Assembly: GCA_963702105.1 (NCBI GenBank)
Contig: OY969712.1
Coordinates: 4,712,001 to 4,776,000, forward strand
From: ZC4RG20 sp963702105
GTDB taxonomy: Bacteria > Pseudomonadota > Gammaproteobacteria > Steroidobacterales > Rariloculaceae
Length of the DNA stretch: 64,000 nucleotides
Reading direction: 5' to 3'
Shown here: piece by piece, positions 9,400-18,913 of the stretch
Layout of the letters: every line of letters begins with the position of its first letter
How positions within the stretch are numbered: the stretch's first letter is position 1
The notes under the pieces: model-generated
Told to the model about the DNA's origin: nothing
What the model saw: the letters and a program-made list of their open reading frames with translations, nothing else
Database searches by the model: none
Position numbers and translations under genes: made by a program

Positions 9400-9703
9400 G
9401 ACGCCCGCGAGCGCCAGAGCGAGGATGGCTCCGGCCAGAGCGGCGCGCCGCCAGGGGTTCGCAACGATTGGTACAGCCTCCGGGACGGGTTCGTCTCCCT
9501 ATTGTATTCGCGCCAGCCGCCGAACCGGATTCGCGTCCTCGGCACCGCGCGGCGGAGCAGCTGTAACCATTTGAAGCGCCGCTCGTCGGTGGTGCGATCA
9601 GCGCCGGACTACCGCGTGTCCACGTCGTTTGCGAATGACGCCATCGGCGTACGCCCGGCTCACGAACGAGCGACGATTTCTACCGAAAGCTGGGTAGGAA
9701 GGT
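9400..9703. other. intergenic region without a recognisable gene
   Basis: Apart from the in-frame codons that would add a membrane anchor to the adaptor (about 9400-9500), nothing coding is seen. The region contains AGGGAG near 9495 on the minus strand, a possible ribosome site for a longer adaptor. No clear hairpin or promoter was found. Confidence 0.4.
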
Positions 9704-11107
9704 TCAGGTCAGCGGCAGGACTCCGCCGCTCGCCCATGCGCCGTGCACCTGAGGGCTCGATCTGAACGGCAGCACGATGCGAGCCGACTCCTGCATCGTG
9801 GTCGCCTCGATGACATAGAGCTCGGTCGTGGCCCGGGGAACGTTATCCGCGACCGCGAGCAGATAGCCATCGCCTTCTGTGTCGGACCCGCTTCGTGGGA
9901 CGAACACGGGCTCGTGTACGGCGCGTCCGGGGCCGGGGAAAAACGGCCTCAGCTCGCCCGTATGCGTGTCGAAGCGGCCAATGCAGTTGCCGTCGGTTCG
10001 GCCGAGCACGTCACCATTGTCGAAGCGCGCGTCCGCGTACTGCACGAATACGTAACGATACGGCAGGGTGAGGTAGCGGTCGTCGATGCGCGTGAAGCTC
10101 GATATCAACGTCGTGAACAGCTCCTCTTCCTCGACCGAGCCGTCATGCGTGCCGAGATCGAGCGTGATGCGCCGAAAGGTGTTCGGTGACGGCTTGTACG
10201 ACGCCCCGCGCGTATCGGGAAAGAAGGGCCACGGGTTGCCATTCGAGACGGGCGCCTCGAGCACGATGCGATTGCCCTCCGTGCGCGCGTTCGCGGTATG
10301 CACGATGCTGCGCTCGGGGCCGAAGACGAAGCGGATGTCTTCACTGCCGCCGTCCCGCGGGATCACGGCGTGCCACGACGGCTTCGACGTATCCCATGCC
10401 CAGTGCTTCCCGCCGGCTTTGAGCCGTTCGGGGTCCGTCACGAAACCGCTGCCCGGGATCACGATGTGCTCGCCCGTGAGCCACATGTCATGCAGGGCGC
10501 TCGTATGCGGCGCTTCGAAGCGCCACTGCTTCGTGATATTGCCCGCGCGGTCGAAGCGGCAGACGAACACGTCGCGTGAACAGAGGCCGGTCGCCTCGTA
10601 GCCGAATCCGAAGGTCTCCCCCGTCGAGGGGTCGCGCTTCGGATGCGCGGTGAACGTCTGGCTCTTCCAGACGCCCCCGAAATCCGTCGGACCGCGCGTT
10701 GCCAGGGTGTTCGGGTCGATCTCGTAGGGCAGCCCATCCTCTTTCGTTGCGAAGAGCCTGCCGCCAAGGATCACCGGCGTCGTGTTCGCCGCGGTCCGCC
10801 GATTCGGGTTCGCAACGTCGCGCACCTTCGGGTCGTCTGTGTATGGGTTGCGGTAATAGCCGTAGAGCTGCCGGCCTGCCTCGATCTGATTCCGATACCG
10901 CTCCGTCTGCACGTAGCGCCCCCGGTAATGGGCCCGCCCGCCCTTCAGCCTGAACACACTGATGTAGCCGTCCGCGCCGAAAATGGTGTCGTCCTCGAAG
11001 AGAGGCGGATACAGCCAGTCGAGGTGCATCCGATAGAGACCGCCATCGATGTCCCTCGGCAGCTCGCCGGTCATCTCGCAGTCATGCAGGTCGACCTCGA
11101 AACGCAT
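9704..11107 (-). CDS. carotenoid oxygenase family protein (carotenoid/lignostilbene-type dioxygenase)
   Basis: This 467-residue protein has the full length of bacterial carotenoid-cleavage dioxygenases. It starts MRFEVDLHDCEMTGELPRDIDGGLYR, the usual N-terminal strand with G-x-L-P-x-D-x-x-G. Four candidate Fe(II)-binding histidines sit in the expected order: FTAHPKRD, SALHDMWLT, SIVHTAN and the C-terminal QVHGAW. The second-shell region EPVFVPR is also present. The family cleaves alkene bonds of carotenoids or of stilbenes such as lignostilbene. No signal peptide is seen, so it acts in the cytoplasm. The genomic setting, with plant-wall esterases 30 kb away, favours an aromatic stilbene, but that is only a guess. 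Confidence 0.92.
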   Translation of the reverse strand: MRFEVDLHDCEMTGELPRDIDGGLYRMHLDWLYPPLFEDDTIFGADGYISVFRLKGGRAHYRGRYVQTERYRNQIEAGRQLYGYYRNPYTDDPKVRDVANPNRRTAANTTPVILGGRLFATKEDGLPYEIDPNTLATRGPTDFGGVWKSQTFTAHPKRDPSTGETFGFGYEATGLCSRDVFVCRFDRAGNITKQWRFEAPHTSALHDMWLTGEHIVIPGSGFVTDPERLKAGGKHWAWDTSKPSWHAVIPRDGGSEDIRFVFGPERSIVHTANARTEGNRIVLEAPVSNGNPWPFFPDTRGASYKPSPNTFRRITLDLGTHDGSVEEEELFTTLISSFTRIDDRYLTLPYRYVFVQYADARFDNGDVLGRTDGNCIGRFDTHTGELRPFFPGPGRAVHEPVFVPRSGSDTEGDGYLLAVADNVPRATTELYVIEATTMQESARIVLPFRSSPQVHGAWASGGVLPLT

Positions 11108-11218
11108 CGTTCAATCCTCCGCGTAGGTTTTGTGCGCTCCTCGACGCCCGCCGGCACCGGGAACGAGAGGTTCGAGAGCCGCTCGTGATAGAGAATGAAG
11201 AATTACCTCGGACTGCGT

Positions 11219-11827
11219 TTACCTTCGGAGCGCGCGGCAGGCCGTCTCAAAGTCCGCGGCGGACCCGGAGCGCAGCGTAACCGTGGCTGTCCCGGCGTCG
11301 GCCGTCGAGGTCGTGTGCCGGATATCGCCGCGCGGCGTGAAGACCTCGGTGAACGAGTTGTCGGGACTACTCAGCTCCAGCGCTGGCCCGCGCCAGGCTC
11401 CCCGCAGCGCGACCACCCAGCCGGGCGGAAGCTTCGTCGGCGCGCCGCCGGTAAGGCGGATCCGGGTGGCCGCGTTGTCCGTCGTCCACCAGCCGTCGAC
11501 TCTTCCCCTGAGTGCGAATGTACGCGTCACACCCGATTCGGTGCACAGCCTCGCCGTGCCGTCCAGCGTGTCGTAGCCACTGCCGAAGCTGGAGCCTCCC
11601 GTTCGCCTCATGCCGCCGGCGCCGTGCATGCCGCCTTGCAGGTGCGTGTAAAGGATGTACTTGCCGCCGTTGCTGGCTACGAGCCGGCCGTACCCGTTCC
11701 ACTGGGCAAGCGGCGTGTACCGGCCTCCCATGTGCAGCGCCCACGGCGTGAGCGCAAAGTAAACTGCCAAGAGCATGACTCCGAGCAGCGCGAAGCCGGA
11801 GAGGGTGCCCAGCGGGCGGCGCCTCAA
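11219..11827 (-). CDS. hypothetical membrane-anchored exported protein
   Basis: About 202 residues begin at TTG 11827 with one N-terminal membrane segment (GFALLGVMLLAVYFALTPWAL), followed by an exported domain with a Gly-rich stretch (GGMHGAGGMRRTGGSSFGSG). No family is recognised. The start is uncertain: the frame is open upstream to the stop of the preceding metallopeptidase gene, and AGGGGAG near 11870 would better suit a CTG start near 11860. The 60-bp gap to the preceding gene suggests an operon. The C-terminal half is beta-rich (LRGRVDGWWTTDNAATRIRL). Confidence 0.65.
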   Translation of the reverse strand: MRRRPLGTLSGFALLGVMLLAVYFALTPWALHMGGRYTPLAQWNGYGRLVASNGGKYILYTHLQGGMHGAGGMRRTGGSSFGSGYDTLDGTARLCTESGVTRTFALRGRVDGWWTTDNAATRIRLTGGAPTKLPPGWVVALRGAWRGPALELSSPDNSFTEVFTPRGDIRHTTSTADAGTATVTLRSGSAADFETACRALRR

Positions 11828-11887
11828 TGTCCGCGTCCGCAGCGTGGGAAGGTCGCGGCGGTATTCACACAGCGCTCCCCTTATCGA

Positions 11888-13519
11888 CTACATCTTCTGA
11901 GCGGCTGCGGCGAGCAGCTGGCCCATGACGTCGTTCGTCGCGTTCCCCGGCGCAAGATACATTATATGAACGACTTTGCCGTTGCGAACCACGCCGCCGT
12001 GGCCGATTTGTCCGCTTAGGCAAACGACCGAAGCGGCATTGAGCCCGCTCACATCCTGGAGGGATCCGCACGCCCCTGCCGGGACCCGCGCAAGGAGCCC
12101 CTGAGCGTAGTCGTGGACGCTGACCTTCGTCAGGTCGCCGGCGCCGCTCGGCAACCGCACGATCACACCCGCTCCGGTCGGCGGCTGAGAGAAACCGTTT
12201 GGGGCGCCCCGAAGCCGAAATGGACTCGCGCCGCTGAACGCCTGGCTCAACGCCTGGCTGAACATCTGCACGACCGCATTCAGCGGTGCCGTCGGATCCA
12301 CATATACGCAAGAGTCGCCATTGTCCTTCACTTTCGTGATGTTCAGCCCCGTGATCTTGCTGATTGTCGCGGCATCAAGGTAGGAGCATGCGCTGTCGGA
12401 ATTCGCACTCTGTTGCGGGCTCTTCTTGCAGTACTCGTCCAAGGAGTGGCCGCTGACTGTGATGTCCGCGCCACTCTCGCCGCCGGTTACGCCGAGCTTC
12501 AACGGCCCGATCGCGTCGAGTGTCGGAGGTGATCCGGTCGTGCCCTCCGGGCACGCACAACCGCCGACTTTTGTGCAGACATCGACGGGTTGGCCATATA
12601 GCTTCACGTCGAGCTGATTGTTTACGTCGGTCAAGCCGGCCCAACCGGCGACGGGGGTGAGCGTCACGATGTCAGCGCCCTCGGTAGTGACCCGCTCGAG
12701 CGTGTTCTCCCAGGGGTTGGCCATCACGCTCACCGACTGCCCATTGCCGACGGCGTCGAGCTGGGACGAAGGACTATCGGGCGGCACCGGCCCGGGCCCC
12801 TGAATTTCCCACTCCTTATTCGGACCCTCACGGAACCAACTCGCCGCCCATGTCGTCAGGAATTCCTTGGGGTTCTGGTTCGTCGCGGTGTGATACGCCG
12901 TGATGCTGTCCTCGGTGACCATCGGCAGCAGAAGCTTCCAAACGTTGATCCCGACGTCCTGAAGGTGAGCGTAGAAGCCCACTGCGTCGTAGTCGCGGTC
13001 GAACAAATGCTTGTTCGGGTAATCGACGTAGTTTTTCCAAAACTCCTTGGACTTCGGATTGTTGGACGAGGCGAGCGACTCGCCGACGAACATCGCCTCG
13101 CCTTCGCTGAGCCACGCGGGCACCCCCTTCCAGGCGTTGTACGAGCCGAGGGCCTGGTCCTGAAAACAGTGGAATACCTCGTGGCTTATGATCATCTTGG
13201 CGTTCGTCATATCGACGCTCTGCTGCAGGATCGGAAAGACTTTGATCGCACATGTACCGTCTGGATCCCATGTCTTACCATTCGTTAGCCAGACCACGCC
13301 TTCGGCCCAGACCGGTCCATATTTCTTGTTCACCAACGGGGCCTTCTCGAGAGTCACCACCGTTGGGAGCGTGAGCGTCACACCCGTGAGAGCGCTGATC
13401 TGTTTGATCGCGTCGTTCACGATCGCTCGGTAGGTCGCAGTGCCAGGGTCGTCGGTTGGTGCGGCGCTGCAGGTCATGGCAAAGGTACCCGCCCACAAGA
13501 GGAAAATGACCTTGTTCAC
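11888..13519 (-). CDS. secreted HExxH metallopeptidase-like protein with DUF3558-like C-terminal part
   Basis: This 543-residue protein has a signal peptide (MNKVIFLLWAGTFAMTCSAA; the Cys may be lipidated). ISHEVFHCFQ at residues 111-120 matches HExxH (His113, Glu114, His117), and WLSEGEAMFVGE about 22 residues later offers the third ligand of a gluzincin (Glu139 or Glu141). The part after about residue 350 holds a Cys-paired module (CSYLDAATISKITGLNITKV...DSCVYVD) resembling DUF3558-type lipoprotein domains, so the protein looks like a peptidase fused to a binding module. An extracellular or periplasmic role is likely; the target is unknown. The membrane protein at 11219-11827 follows 60 bp downstream. 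Confidence 0.8.
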   Translation of the reverse strand: MNKVIFLLWAGTFAMTCSAAPTDDPGTATYRAIVNDAIKQISALTGVTLTLPTVVTLEKAPLVNKKYGPVWAEGVVWLTNGKTWDPDGTCAIKVFPILQQSVDMTNAKMIISHEVFHCFQDQALGSYNAWKGVPAWLSEGEAMFVGESLASSNNPKSKEFWKNYVDYPNKHLFDRDYDAVGFYAHLQDVGINVWKLLLPMVTEDSITAYHTATNQNPKEFLTTWAASWFREGPNKEWEIQGPGPVPPDSPSSQLDAVGNGQSVSVMANPWENTLERVTTEGADIVTLTPVAGWAGLTDVNNQLDVKLYGQPVDVCTKVGGCACPEGTTGSPPTLDAIGPLKLGVTGGESGADITVSGHSLDEYCKKSPQQSANSDSACSYLDAATISKITGLNITKVKDNGDSCVYVDPTAPLNAVVQMFSQALSQAFSGASPFRLRGAPNGFSQPPTGAGVIVRLPSGAGDLTKVSVHDYAQGLLARVPAGACGSLQDVSGLNAASVVCLSGQIGHGGVVRNGKVVHIMYLAPGNATNDVMGQLLAAAAQKM

Positions 13520-13812
13520 GATGCGTCACTCCGAATCTCTTGGAGGCGGCGCGGAACTTGTCGTCCCAACGCCGGCCACGCACCCGGTCCGTCTGCCGAT
13601 TCCCTAGTTGTTCTTGCCGGCGGTAGGACCCCGGTGGTCAATCGCGACTATACACCCGGGCCCCGCCGGGCGCTCAAGACAGGAGAGATCGAGCCGAGCC
13701 GAGGCGTGACGTTCTCGTACGTGCGCGAAGTCATCGGCGGAACCGAAAACGCTGTCCGGGCCTCAGTGGTCCCGGGCCCCGCGGCCATTCGCAGCGGCGC
13801 GAACGTCCTTTC

Positions 13813-16419
13813 TCAGCGCCGGTAGGCGAGCTGGACGCCGATTTGCCGCGGTATCGGCGCTGCTACCGTAACCCCATAGGTGTAGCTGTTATACGTGGAG
13901 CAGTCGGCGTTGGTGCACTGAGACCGGCCACCGAAGCGCTGCCCTTGCTTCTCGTCCGTTACGTTTAGGGCGAACAGATTCACGTCGAATGCCCCGGGCT
14001 CGAATCCGAAGCGCAGGTTGATACTCTTCTGTGCCGGAACGTCGCTGGAATCCGGGGAATAGGCCCCACTGCTGCGCGCGACGGTTGCATAGCCGTCCTG
14101 CCAGAGATAGTCGATGCGCGCATAGGCCGGCGTGGAGCCAAGTGAAAAGTCGAAGCGTGCGCCGAGGTCCAGTGTTCTTGGCGGCTGGGCAAATTCCTGC
14201 CCCGCGCTCGCAATGACCAAATCGCCGCCGCGCGTGGCGGGCCCGCCAGGAATGACCAGGGAAGAGCGGTACTCCGCCTTGGTGTGGCTGAGGGCGGCAT
14301 TGATCGTGAGCAGCGGGATCGGACGGAACTCCCCTTCGATCTCGATACCGCGGCTGCGCGCCTTGGGCACATTGAAGACGGCGCCGTCGCCCAGGAACAA
14401 GAATGTCTGAACATCTTTCCATTCGAGATCGTAGACGGCCGTGTTGATCTGGGCCCGGCCGTCGAGCAGACGGACCTTGCCGCCGAGCTCGTAACTCCAG
14501 ACCGTATCCGAGTCATAGGTCCTCGGCAGCACCGCAGTGGTGAGATCGTACTGGGCTAAGGAGCCTTGGGCCGCCGAAGTGAGCACTTGGTTCACACCGC
14601 CGGCGCGAAATCCCTGGGCTGCAGTGACGTAAAGCAGATCGTCCGAATTGAAGAAGTATTGCACCGACACCTTGGGCGTTACCGGTGTCTCGGAGATCTG
14701 CCCCGTGACCAACGCCTGCGAGGGATCCGAGGTGCCGCCGTTCGGGCCGAAGTTGAATTGCTCGAACTGCGTTTTGACGTGCGTGACGCGAATGCCTCCG
14801 CTGGCGCGCCAGTGGTCGGTGAGGCGTGCGGTGACGTCCCCGAACAGGGCTGTCTCGGTGTCTTCATCAGATTCGTAGATGTTGGCGAAGAAGCCGTTGA
14901 AAGGTACGCCATACCGCTGTTCGATCGTCATGCCCGATAGTTCCAGGAACGCCTCATTCGTGGTTTCTGCGATCTGCCGGACGTCGGCGTTTGTATCGGC
15001 GAAGTATGCGCCCACGACGTAGCTGACACGCTTATCCGCCGAGGACGTCAGGCGGAACTCGTGCGAAGTCGCGCGGCGCTTGTTCCTGGTGTTCGTTTCG
15101 ATCAGCGCGCCTAGACCCAACCCGTTGGGAACCGTGACGATGTTCGGATTGAATCCGGACCCGGTGGGAACCTGCACCGTCGGCTCGCCTGGCGTGACGA
15201 TCTGCGCAGTGCCCGGGTAGACGAACAACGTGGCCGGGAAATTCTGCGGGCTCTGGCCGCGATTCAGGTCATAGGTAGACGAAGCGATGTACGTGAGCTC
15301 GAGGTTGTCATTGATATCCCACTGGAAGTCTGCGCTGGCGATTTCGATATCGGTGCGGGTGGGCGTCGGACCGAAAGCGAGCGACTGGAAGCGATCGAGA
15401 TCGAAGGGTCCAACCGTATACCCCGGAGCCACATAGGCGCCCGTGTTGGCATTGCAGCCCGGGTTCGGCGGCAGCACAGCGGGCGGGACCAGAAACGCAC
15501 GTGCTGCAACCGGCTGGTGCAAGATGTACGGAATGTTGAAGCAAAGCGCACCGACCTGAAGCTGCCCCGGCTCTGACAAGTTGTACGAGCTCGTCAGATT
15601 GTCCGTTTCGTCCCGTGACTTCAGGTACGAGACCGTCAGCTTGGTGTTGTCGGAGGGCGCCCACGTGAGCGCCCCGCGGAAGGCAGCCACATGGCCCTCA
15701 TTGGAATTCCTTTCGTAAATGCTGCCGTCCCGGTAGTCGGTGAGGTCGATGTACCCGCCGGTGTCGCGGCGGAACAGGCTGGCACGGAAACCGAGCCTAT
15801 CCTTGACGATCGGCCCACCGATGGCGAAGCCGGCCTCGTACCCCGAGTCGCCGCCCTCAGTGGAAAGCATTTGTGCACGGCCGTACGACGAGTAGTCGGT
15901 GAGGCTCGGCGCCGTCTGGATGTAGCGGATCGTGCCGCCTTCCGAACCGCTGCCGAACAGGGTGCCCTGCGGTCCGCGCAGCACTTCGATGCGTTGCAGA
16001 TCGAACAGCGGCGGCACCGGCGTCCCGTTCTGCGAGGCAAAGCCGCCCGCGGAACGCTTCTGCAGCGGGGTTTCATCCAGATAGAAACCGGTAGTCGCAG
16101 CCGTCGCGCTTTGCTGTCGAATGCCGCGGATGGCGACGGTCGCATTGCCGGATGCTTCGCGGCCGGACAGTCTCAGTCCAGGCACCAGGGTCTGGAGATC
16201 CGCAATGGTCTGCACGCCCCGCTGGTCCAGATCCCGCTGCGTCTCGGCCGTCACGGCCAGTGCAACGCGATTGACGGTGCTGCTCTGCCGGGTTGCCGTC
16301 ACGGTGATTTCTTCGAGCGCGCCGTCGTCGGCTCCGGCCGCGAACGCCGGCGCCTGCAAAGTCGAGACTAGGGCGCCGCACGCTACGATGGCGCGGCCAG
16401 GAAACTGGATACTATGCAC
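13813..16419 (-). CDS. TonB-dependent receptor
   Basis: The 868-residue product begins at GTG 16419, preceded by a very strong purine-rich site (GGGAGGGGAG), with a signal peptide ending near APAFAAG. Residue 35 onward gives a TonB-box-like EEITVTA, then a plug domain (QTIADLQTLVPGLRLSGREA; VAIRGIRQQ; RIEVLRGPQGTLFGSGSEGG) and a 22-strand barrel ending IPRQIGVQLAYRR. The plug wording is that of the large proteobacterial group of receptors for carbohydrates, siderophores or terpenoids; the ligand cannot be assigned. The barrel ends in Arg where Phe is usual. It lies alone between a metallo-hydrolase and a peptidase gene. Confidence 0.95.
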   Translation of the reverse strand: MHSIQFPGRAIVACGALVSTLQAPAFAAGADDGALEEITVTATRQSSTVNRVALAVTAETQRDLDQRGVQTIADLQTLVPGLRLSGREASGNATVAIRGIRQQSATAATTGFYLDETPLQKRSAGGFASQNGTPVPPLFDLQRIEVLRGPQGTLFGSGSEGGTIRYIQTAPSLTDYSSYGRAQMLSTEGGDSGYEAGFAIGGPIVKDRLGFRASLFRRDTGGYIDLTDYRDGSIYERNSNEGHVAAFRGALTWAPSDNTKLTVSYLKSRDETDNLTSSYNLSEPGQLQVGALCFNIPYILHQPVAARAFLVPPAVLPPNPGCNANTGAYVAPGYTVGPFDLDRFQSLAFGPTPTRTDIEIASADFQWDINDNLELTYIASSTYDLNRGQSPQNFPATLFVYPGTAQIVTPGEPTVQVPTGSGFNPNIVTVPNGLGLGALIETNTRNKRRATSHEFRLTSSADKRVSYVVGAYFADTNADVRQIAETTNEAFLELSGMTIEQRYGVPFNGFFANIYESDEDTETALFGDVTARLTDHWRASGGIRVTHVKTQFEQFNFGPNGGTSDPSQALVTGQISETPVTPKVSVQYFFNSDDLLYVTAAQGFRAGGVNQVLTSAAQGSLAQYDLTTAVLPRTYDSDTVWSYELGGKVRLLDGRAQINTAVYDLEWKDVQTFLFLGDGAVFNVPKARSRGIEIEGEFRPIPLLTINAALSHTKAEYRSSLVIPGGPATRGGDLVIASAGQEFAQPPRTLDLGARFDFSLGSTPAYARIDYLWQDGYATVARSSGAYSPDSSDVPAQKSINLRFGFEPGAFDVNLFALNVTDEKQGQRFGGRSQCTNADCSTYNSYTYGVTVAAPIPRQIGVQLAYRR

Positions 16420-16527
16420 ACTCCCCTCCCGGCGCACTTGAATGCGCTGTTGATCTATTCGCGCTTCTCCCCCGCCGCTGCGGCCCTCCCCACGCATTCC
16501 CGAGAACGTCTCGATATGCGCGCTCCG

Positions 16528-17526
16528 TCAGCGGAATTCCTCGATCATGCCCGCTACGTTCCCCGCGGCCGGGCCCGGGCCTCCCCAATGGAATTCCGCG
16601 GCGAGCACCTGCGCGATCTCCTGCTCCGACTTGTGAGCGCGCACGAGCTGCTCCGCACGCGCCCGCAGCGCCGCCATCTTGTCGCGATGGTCGAGGAACT
16701 GCTGCTTGGTCAGAACCGGGCCGTGACCCGGGATCATGAAATCGAAGTCGAGCTCGGCGAGCGCATCGAGGCTTCGGATCATGTCGGTCCAGCTGCCGCC
16801 GTCGCGGTAGTTCGTGACCTGCGGAATCGAGTCGGGCGTAGTTACGAGATCGCCGCTGATCACGACGCGCGCATCGGGCAGATAGACGACCGTGTCTCCG
16901 CTCGTGTGACCGCAGAACTCGAGCAACTCCACGCGCTTGCCGCCGAGCACGAGCTCGGCGTGCCCCTCGTAACCGATCTGCGGCAGCACCGAATCGCCCG
17001 CGGCGGCCATGCGTCTGCGGTCGGCGGTCGACGTGATCACCGTTGCGCCGAGCGCTCGTAGCCCAGCGGCGCCAGCGCTGTGATCGGCATGATGGTGGGT
17101 CAGTACGACGTACGCGATCGGTGCGTCCGTGAGGGAGCGCACTTTCGCGACGAGGTCGTCGTGCATGCGCTCGTTCTTCGAATCAACGAGCACGACGCCC
17201 TCGGCCGTGAGGTACACGGCGACGTTGCCGCCGTAGAGCAGAATGTCCGGTATCACCGTGTTCTTAGCGTTGACGATCGCGTATACGTCGTCGCGAACCT
17301 TCACGAGCTTCGTCGCCTCCGCGGGCACGCCGGTGCCTTTCGGCAGCGGCGGCAACTGCGGCGCGCCGGGCGTGGCTGCGGGCAGAGCAACACTGCGCGT
17401 GCAAGCGGGGCCTATGGTACGGCCCATCGGCAGCGACGGCTCTTGCGCGCACAAGCTCGAAGCGAGCGCCAACGATCCGAATGCCACACCGGCGGCGGTC
17501 GATCGCCAACGACGTTCGAATTTCAT
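16528..17526 (-). CDS. MBL-fold metallo-hydrolase, secreted
   Basis: ATG 17526 is selected because a signal peptide follows directly (AAGVAFGSLALASSLCAQE). Of 332 residues, positions about 75-300 form a metallo-beta-lactamase fold: LTHHHADHSAG (His144, His146, Asp148, His149), the later His in FCGHTSGDTV, the bridging Asp in VISGDLV, and His in MIPGHGP. The sequence resembles the periplasmic B3-like/quinoprotein-relay hydrolases more than true beta-lactamases. The substrate is unknown and antibiotic hydrolysis should not be assumed. It lies 108 bp downstream of the TonB receptor start region on the same strand, with its own upstream region. Confidence 0.9.
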   Translation of the reverse strand: MKFERRWRSTAAGVAFGSLALASSLCAQEPSLPMGRTIGPACTRSVALPAATPGAPQLPPLPKGTGVPAEATKLVKVRDDVYAIVNAKNTVIPDILLYGGNVAVYLTAEGVVLVDSKNERMHDDLVAKVRSLTDAPIAYVVLTHHHADHSAGAAGLRALGATVITSTADRRRMAAAGDSVLPQIGYEGHAELVLGGKRVELLEFCGHTSGDTVVYLPDARVVISGDLVTTPDSIPQVTNYRDGGSWTDMIRSLDALAELDFDFMIPGHGPVLTKQQFLDHRDKMAALRARAEQLVRAHKSEQEIAQVLAAEFHWGGPGPAAGNVAGMIEEFR

Positions 17527-17951
17527 TTCGTATCGCCGAGCACGATCGGCTCGTCCCCGCGATCGACGCGGCAATCCGCCGTCTCGACGAAGCCGACATA
17601 CGCGCCGATCGCCGCAGCGTGCTGAGCCAACGAGCGGCGAGCAGCCTTCGCCGAGCGCATCGCGTTCTCCCCCCATCGGAACGAGCCCTGTCGAATCCAG
17701 CGTGACGCCGATTCGTTGGCCAGGATCGGATATTGCCTTCGGGGCGGCCGCGACAGAAATAGGAAACCCGGATACCAGGTATTGGCGGCAGCCCGCGCAT
17801 CAATCGGGAGGCCCGCGCAACAAACGGGAGGAACGGCGGGTGATCGCCGCTCCGTAAGCCCATGCAGCGCGAACTCTAGGCGAGGGCACGCGGCACAATG
17901 ATGTCGGCGAGAGCTGTCGCGTTGGCGACCCGTTGCTCACAAAGCCGACAA
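17527..17951. other. intergenic region without a recognisable gene
   Basis: Open frames here on both strands have no family-like features and poor starts. The region separates the MBL-fold gene from the VOC gene, both read leftward. No terminator with a T-run or repeat was seen. Confidence 0.35.
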
Positions 17952-18362
17952 CTAGCGCCGCTCCTGGATGCGGATCATGTTGCCCGCTGGATCCCGGATA
18001 GCGCAGTCGCGCACCCCATATGGCTGATCGACGGGCTCCTGAACAATCTCGGCATCGCTGGCCTGGAGTCGTTCGAAGACGCTATCGAGGTCTTTGGTAG
18101 CCAGGAGGATCCAGCCGTAGGTGCCCTTCGCCATCATCTCGGCGATGGTGCGGCGCTCGTCGTCGGTTAGGCCAGGGTTGGCAGCCGGTGGCGCCAGCAG
18201 GATCGAGGTATCAGGCTGCCCGGGAGGGCCGACGGTGATCCAGCGCATCTTGCCCTTTCCTACGTCCAGTCGGACCTCGAAGCCGAGGACGTCGCGATAA
18301 AATGCCAGGGAGGCCTCCGGGTCGTCCGCTGGGAGGGCGCTGGAGTGAATGGTGAGGTCCAT
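17952..18362 (-). CDS. VOC-family (glyoxalase/bleomycin-resistance fold) protein
   Basis: ATG 18362 lies eight bases after AGGAG; a GTG six bases further out is too close to that site. The 136-residue protein has the double beta-alpha-beta-beta-beta layout (IHSSALPADDPEASLAFYRDVLGFEV...; C-terminal VRDCAIRDPAGNMIRIQE). Possible metal ligands are His8 and Glu133. Such proteins serve as lyases, dioxygenases or binding proteins; this version resembles the DNA gyrase inhibitor/PhnB-like group. It is 41 bp downstream of an AraC-type regulator, and this regulator-VOC pairing suggests the regulator controls it. Confidence 0.9.
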   Translation of the reverse strand: MDLTIHSSALPADDPEASLAFYRDVLGFEVRLDVGKGKMRWITVGPPGQPDTSILLAPPAANPGLTDDERRTIAEMMAKGTYGWILLATKDLDSVFERLQASDAEIVQEPVDQPYGVRDCAIRDPAGNMIRIQERR

Positions 18363-18403
18363 GGTCACTGCTCCTTTGAATGAAGTTCGCTACCGGAACT
18401 ATC

Positions 18404-18884
<481 letters not shown>

Positions 18885-18913
<29 letters not shown>

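Noticed and set aside
16528..17526. A beta-lactam resistance gene
   Set aside because: The MBL fold is shared by many hydrolases and nothing in the sequence or context points to beta-lactams.
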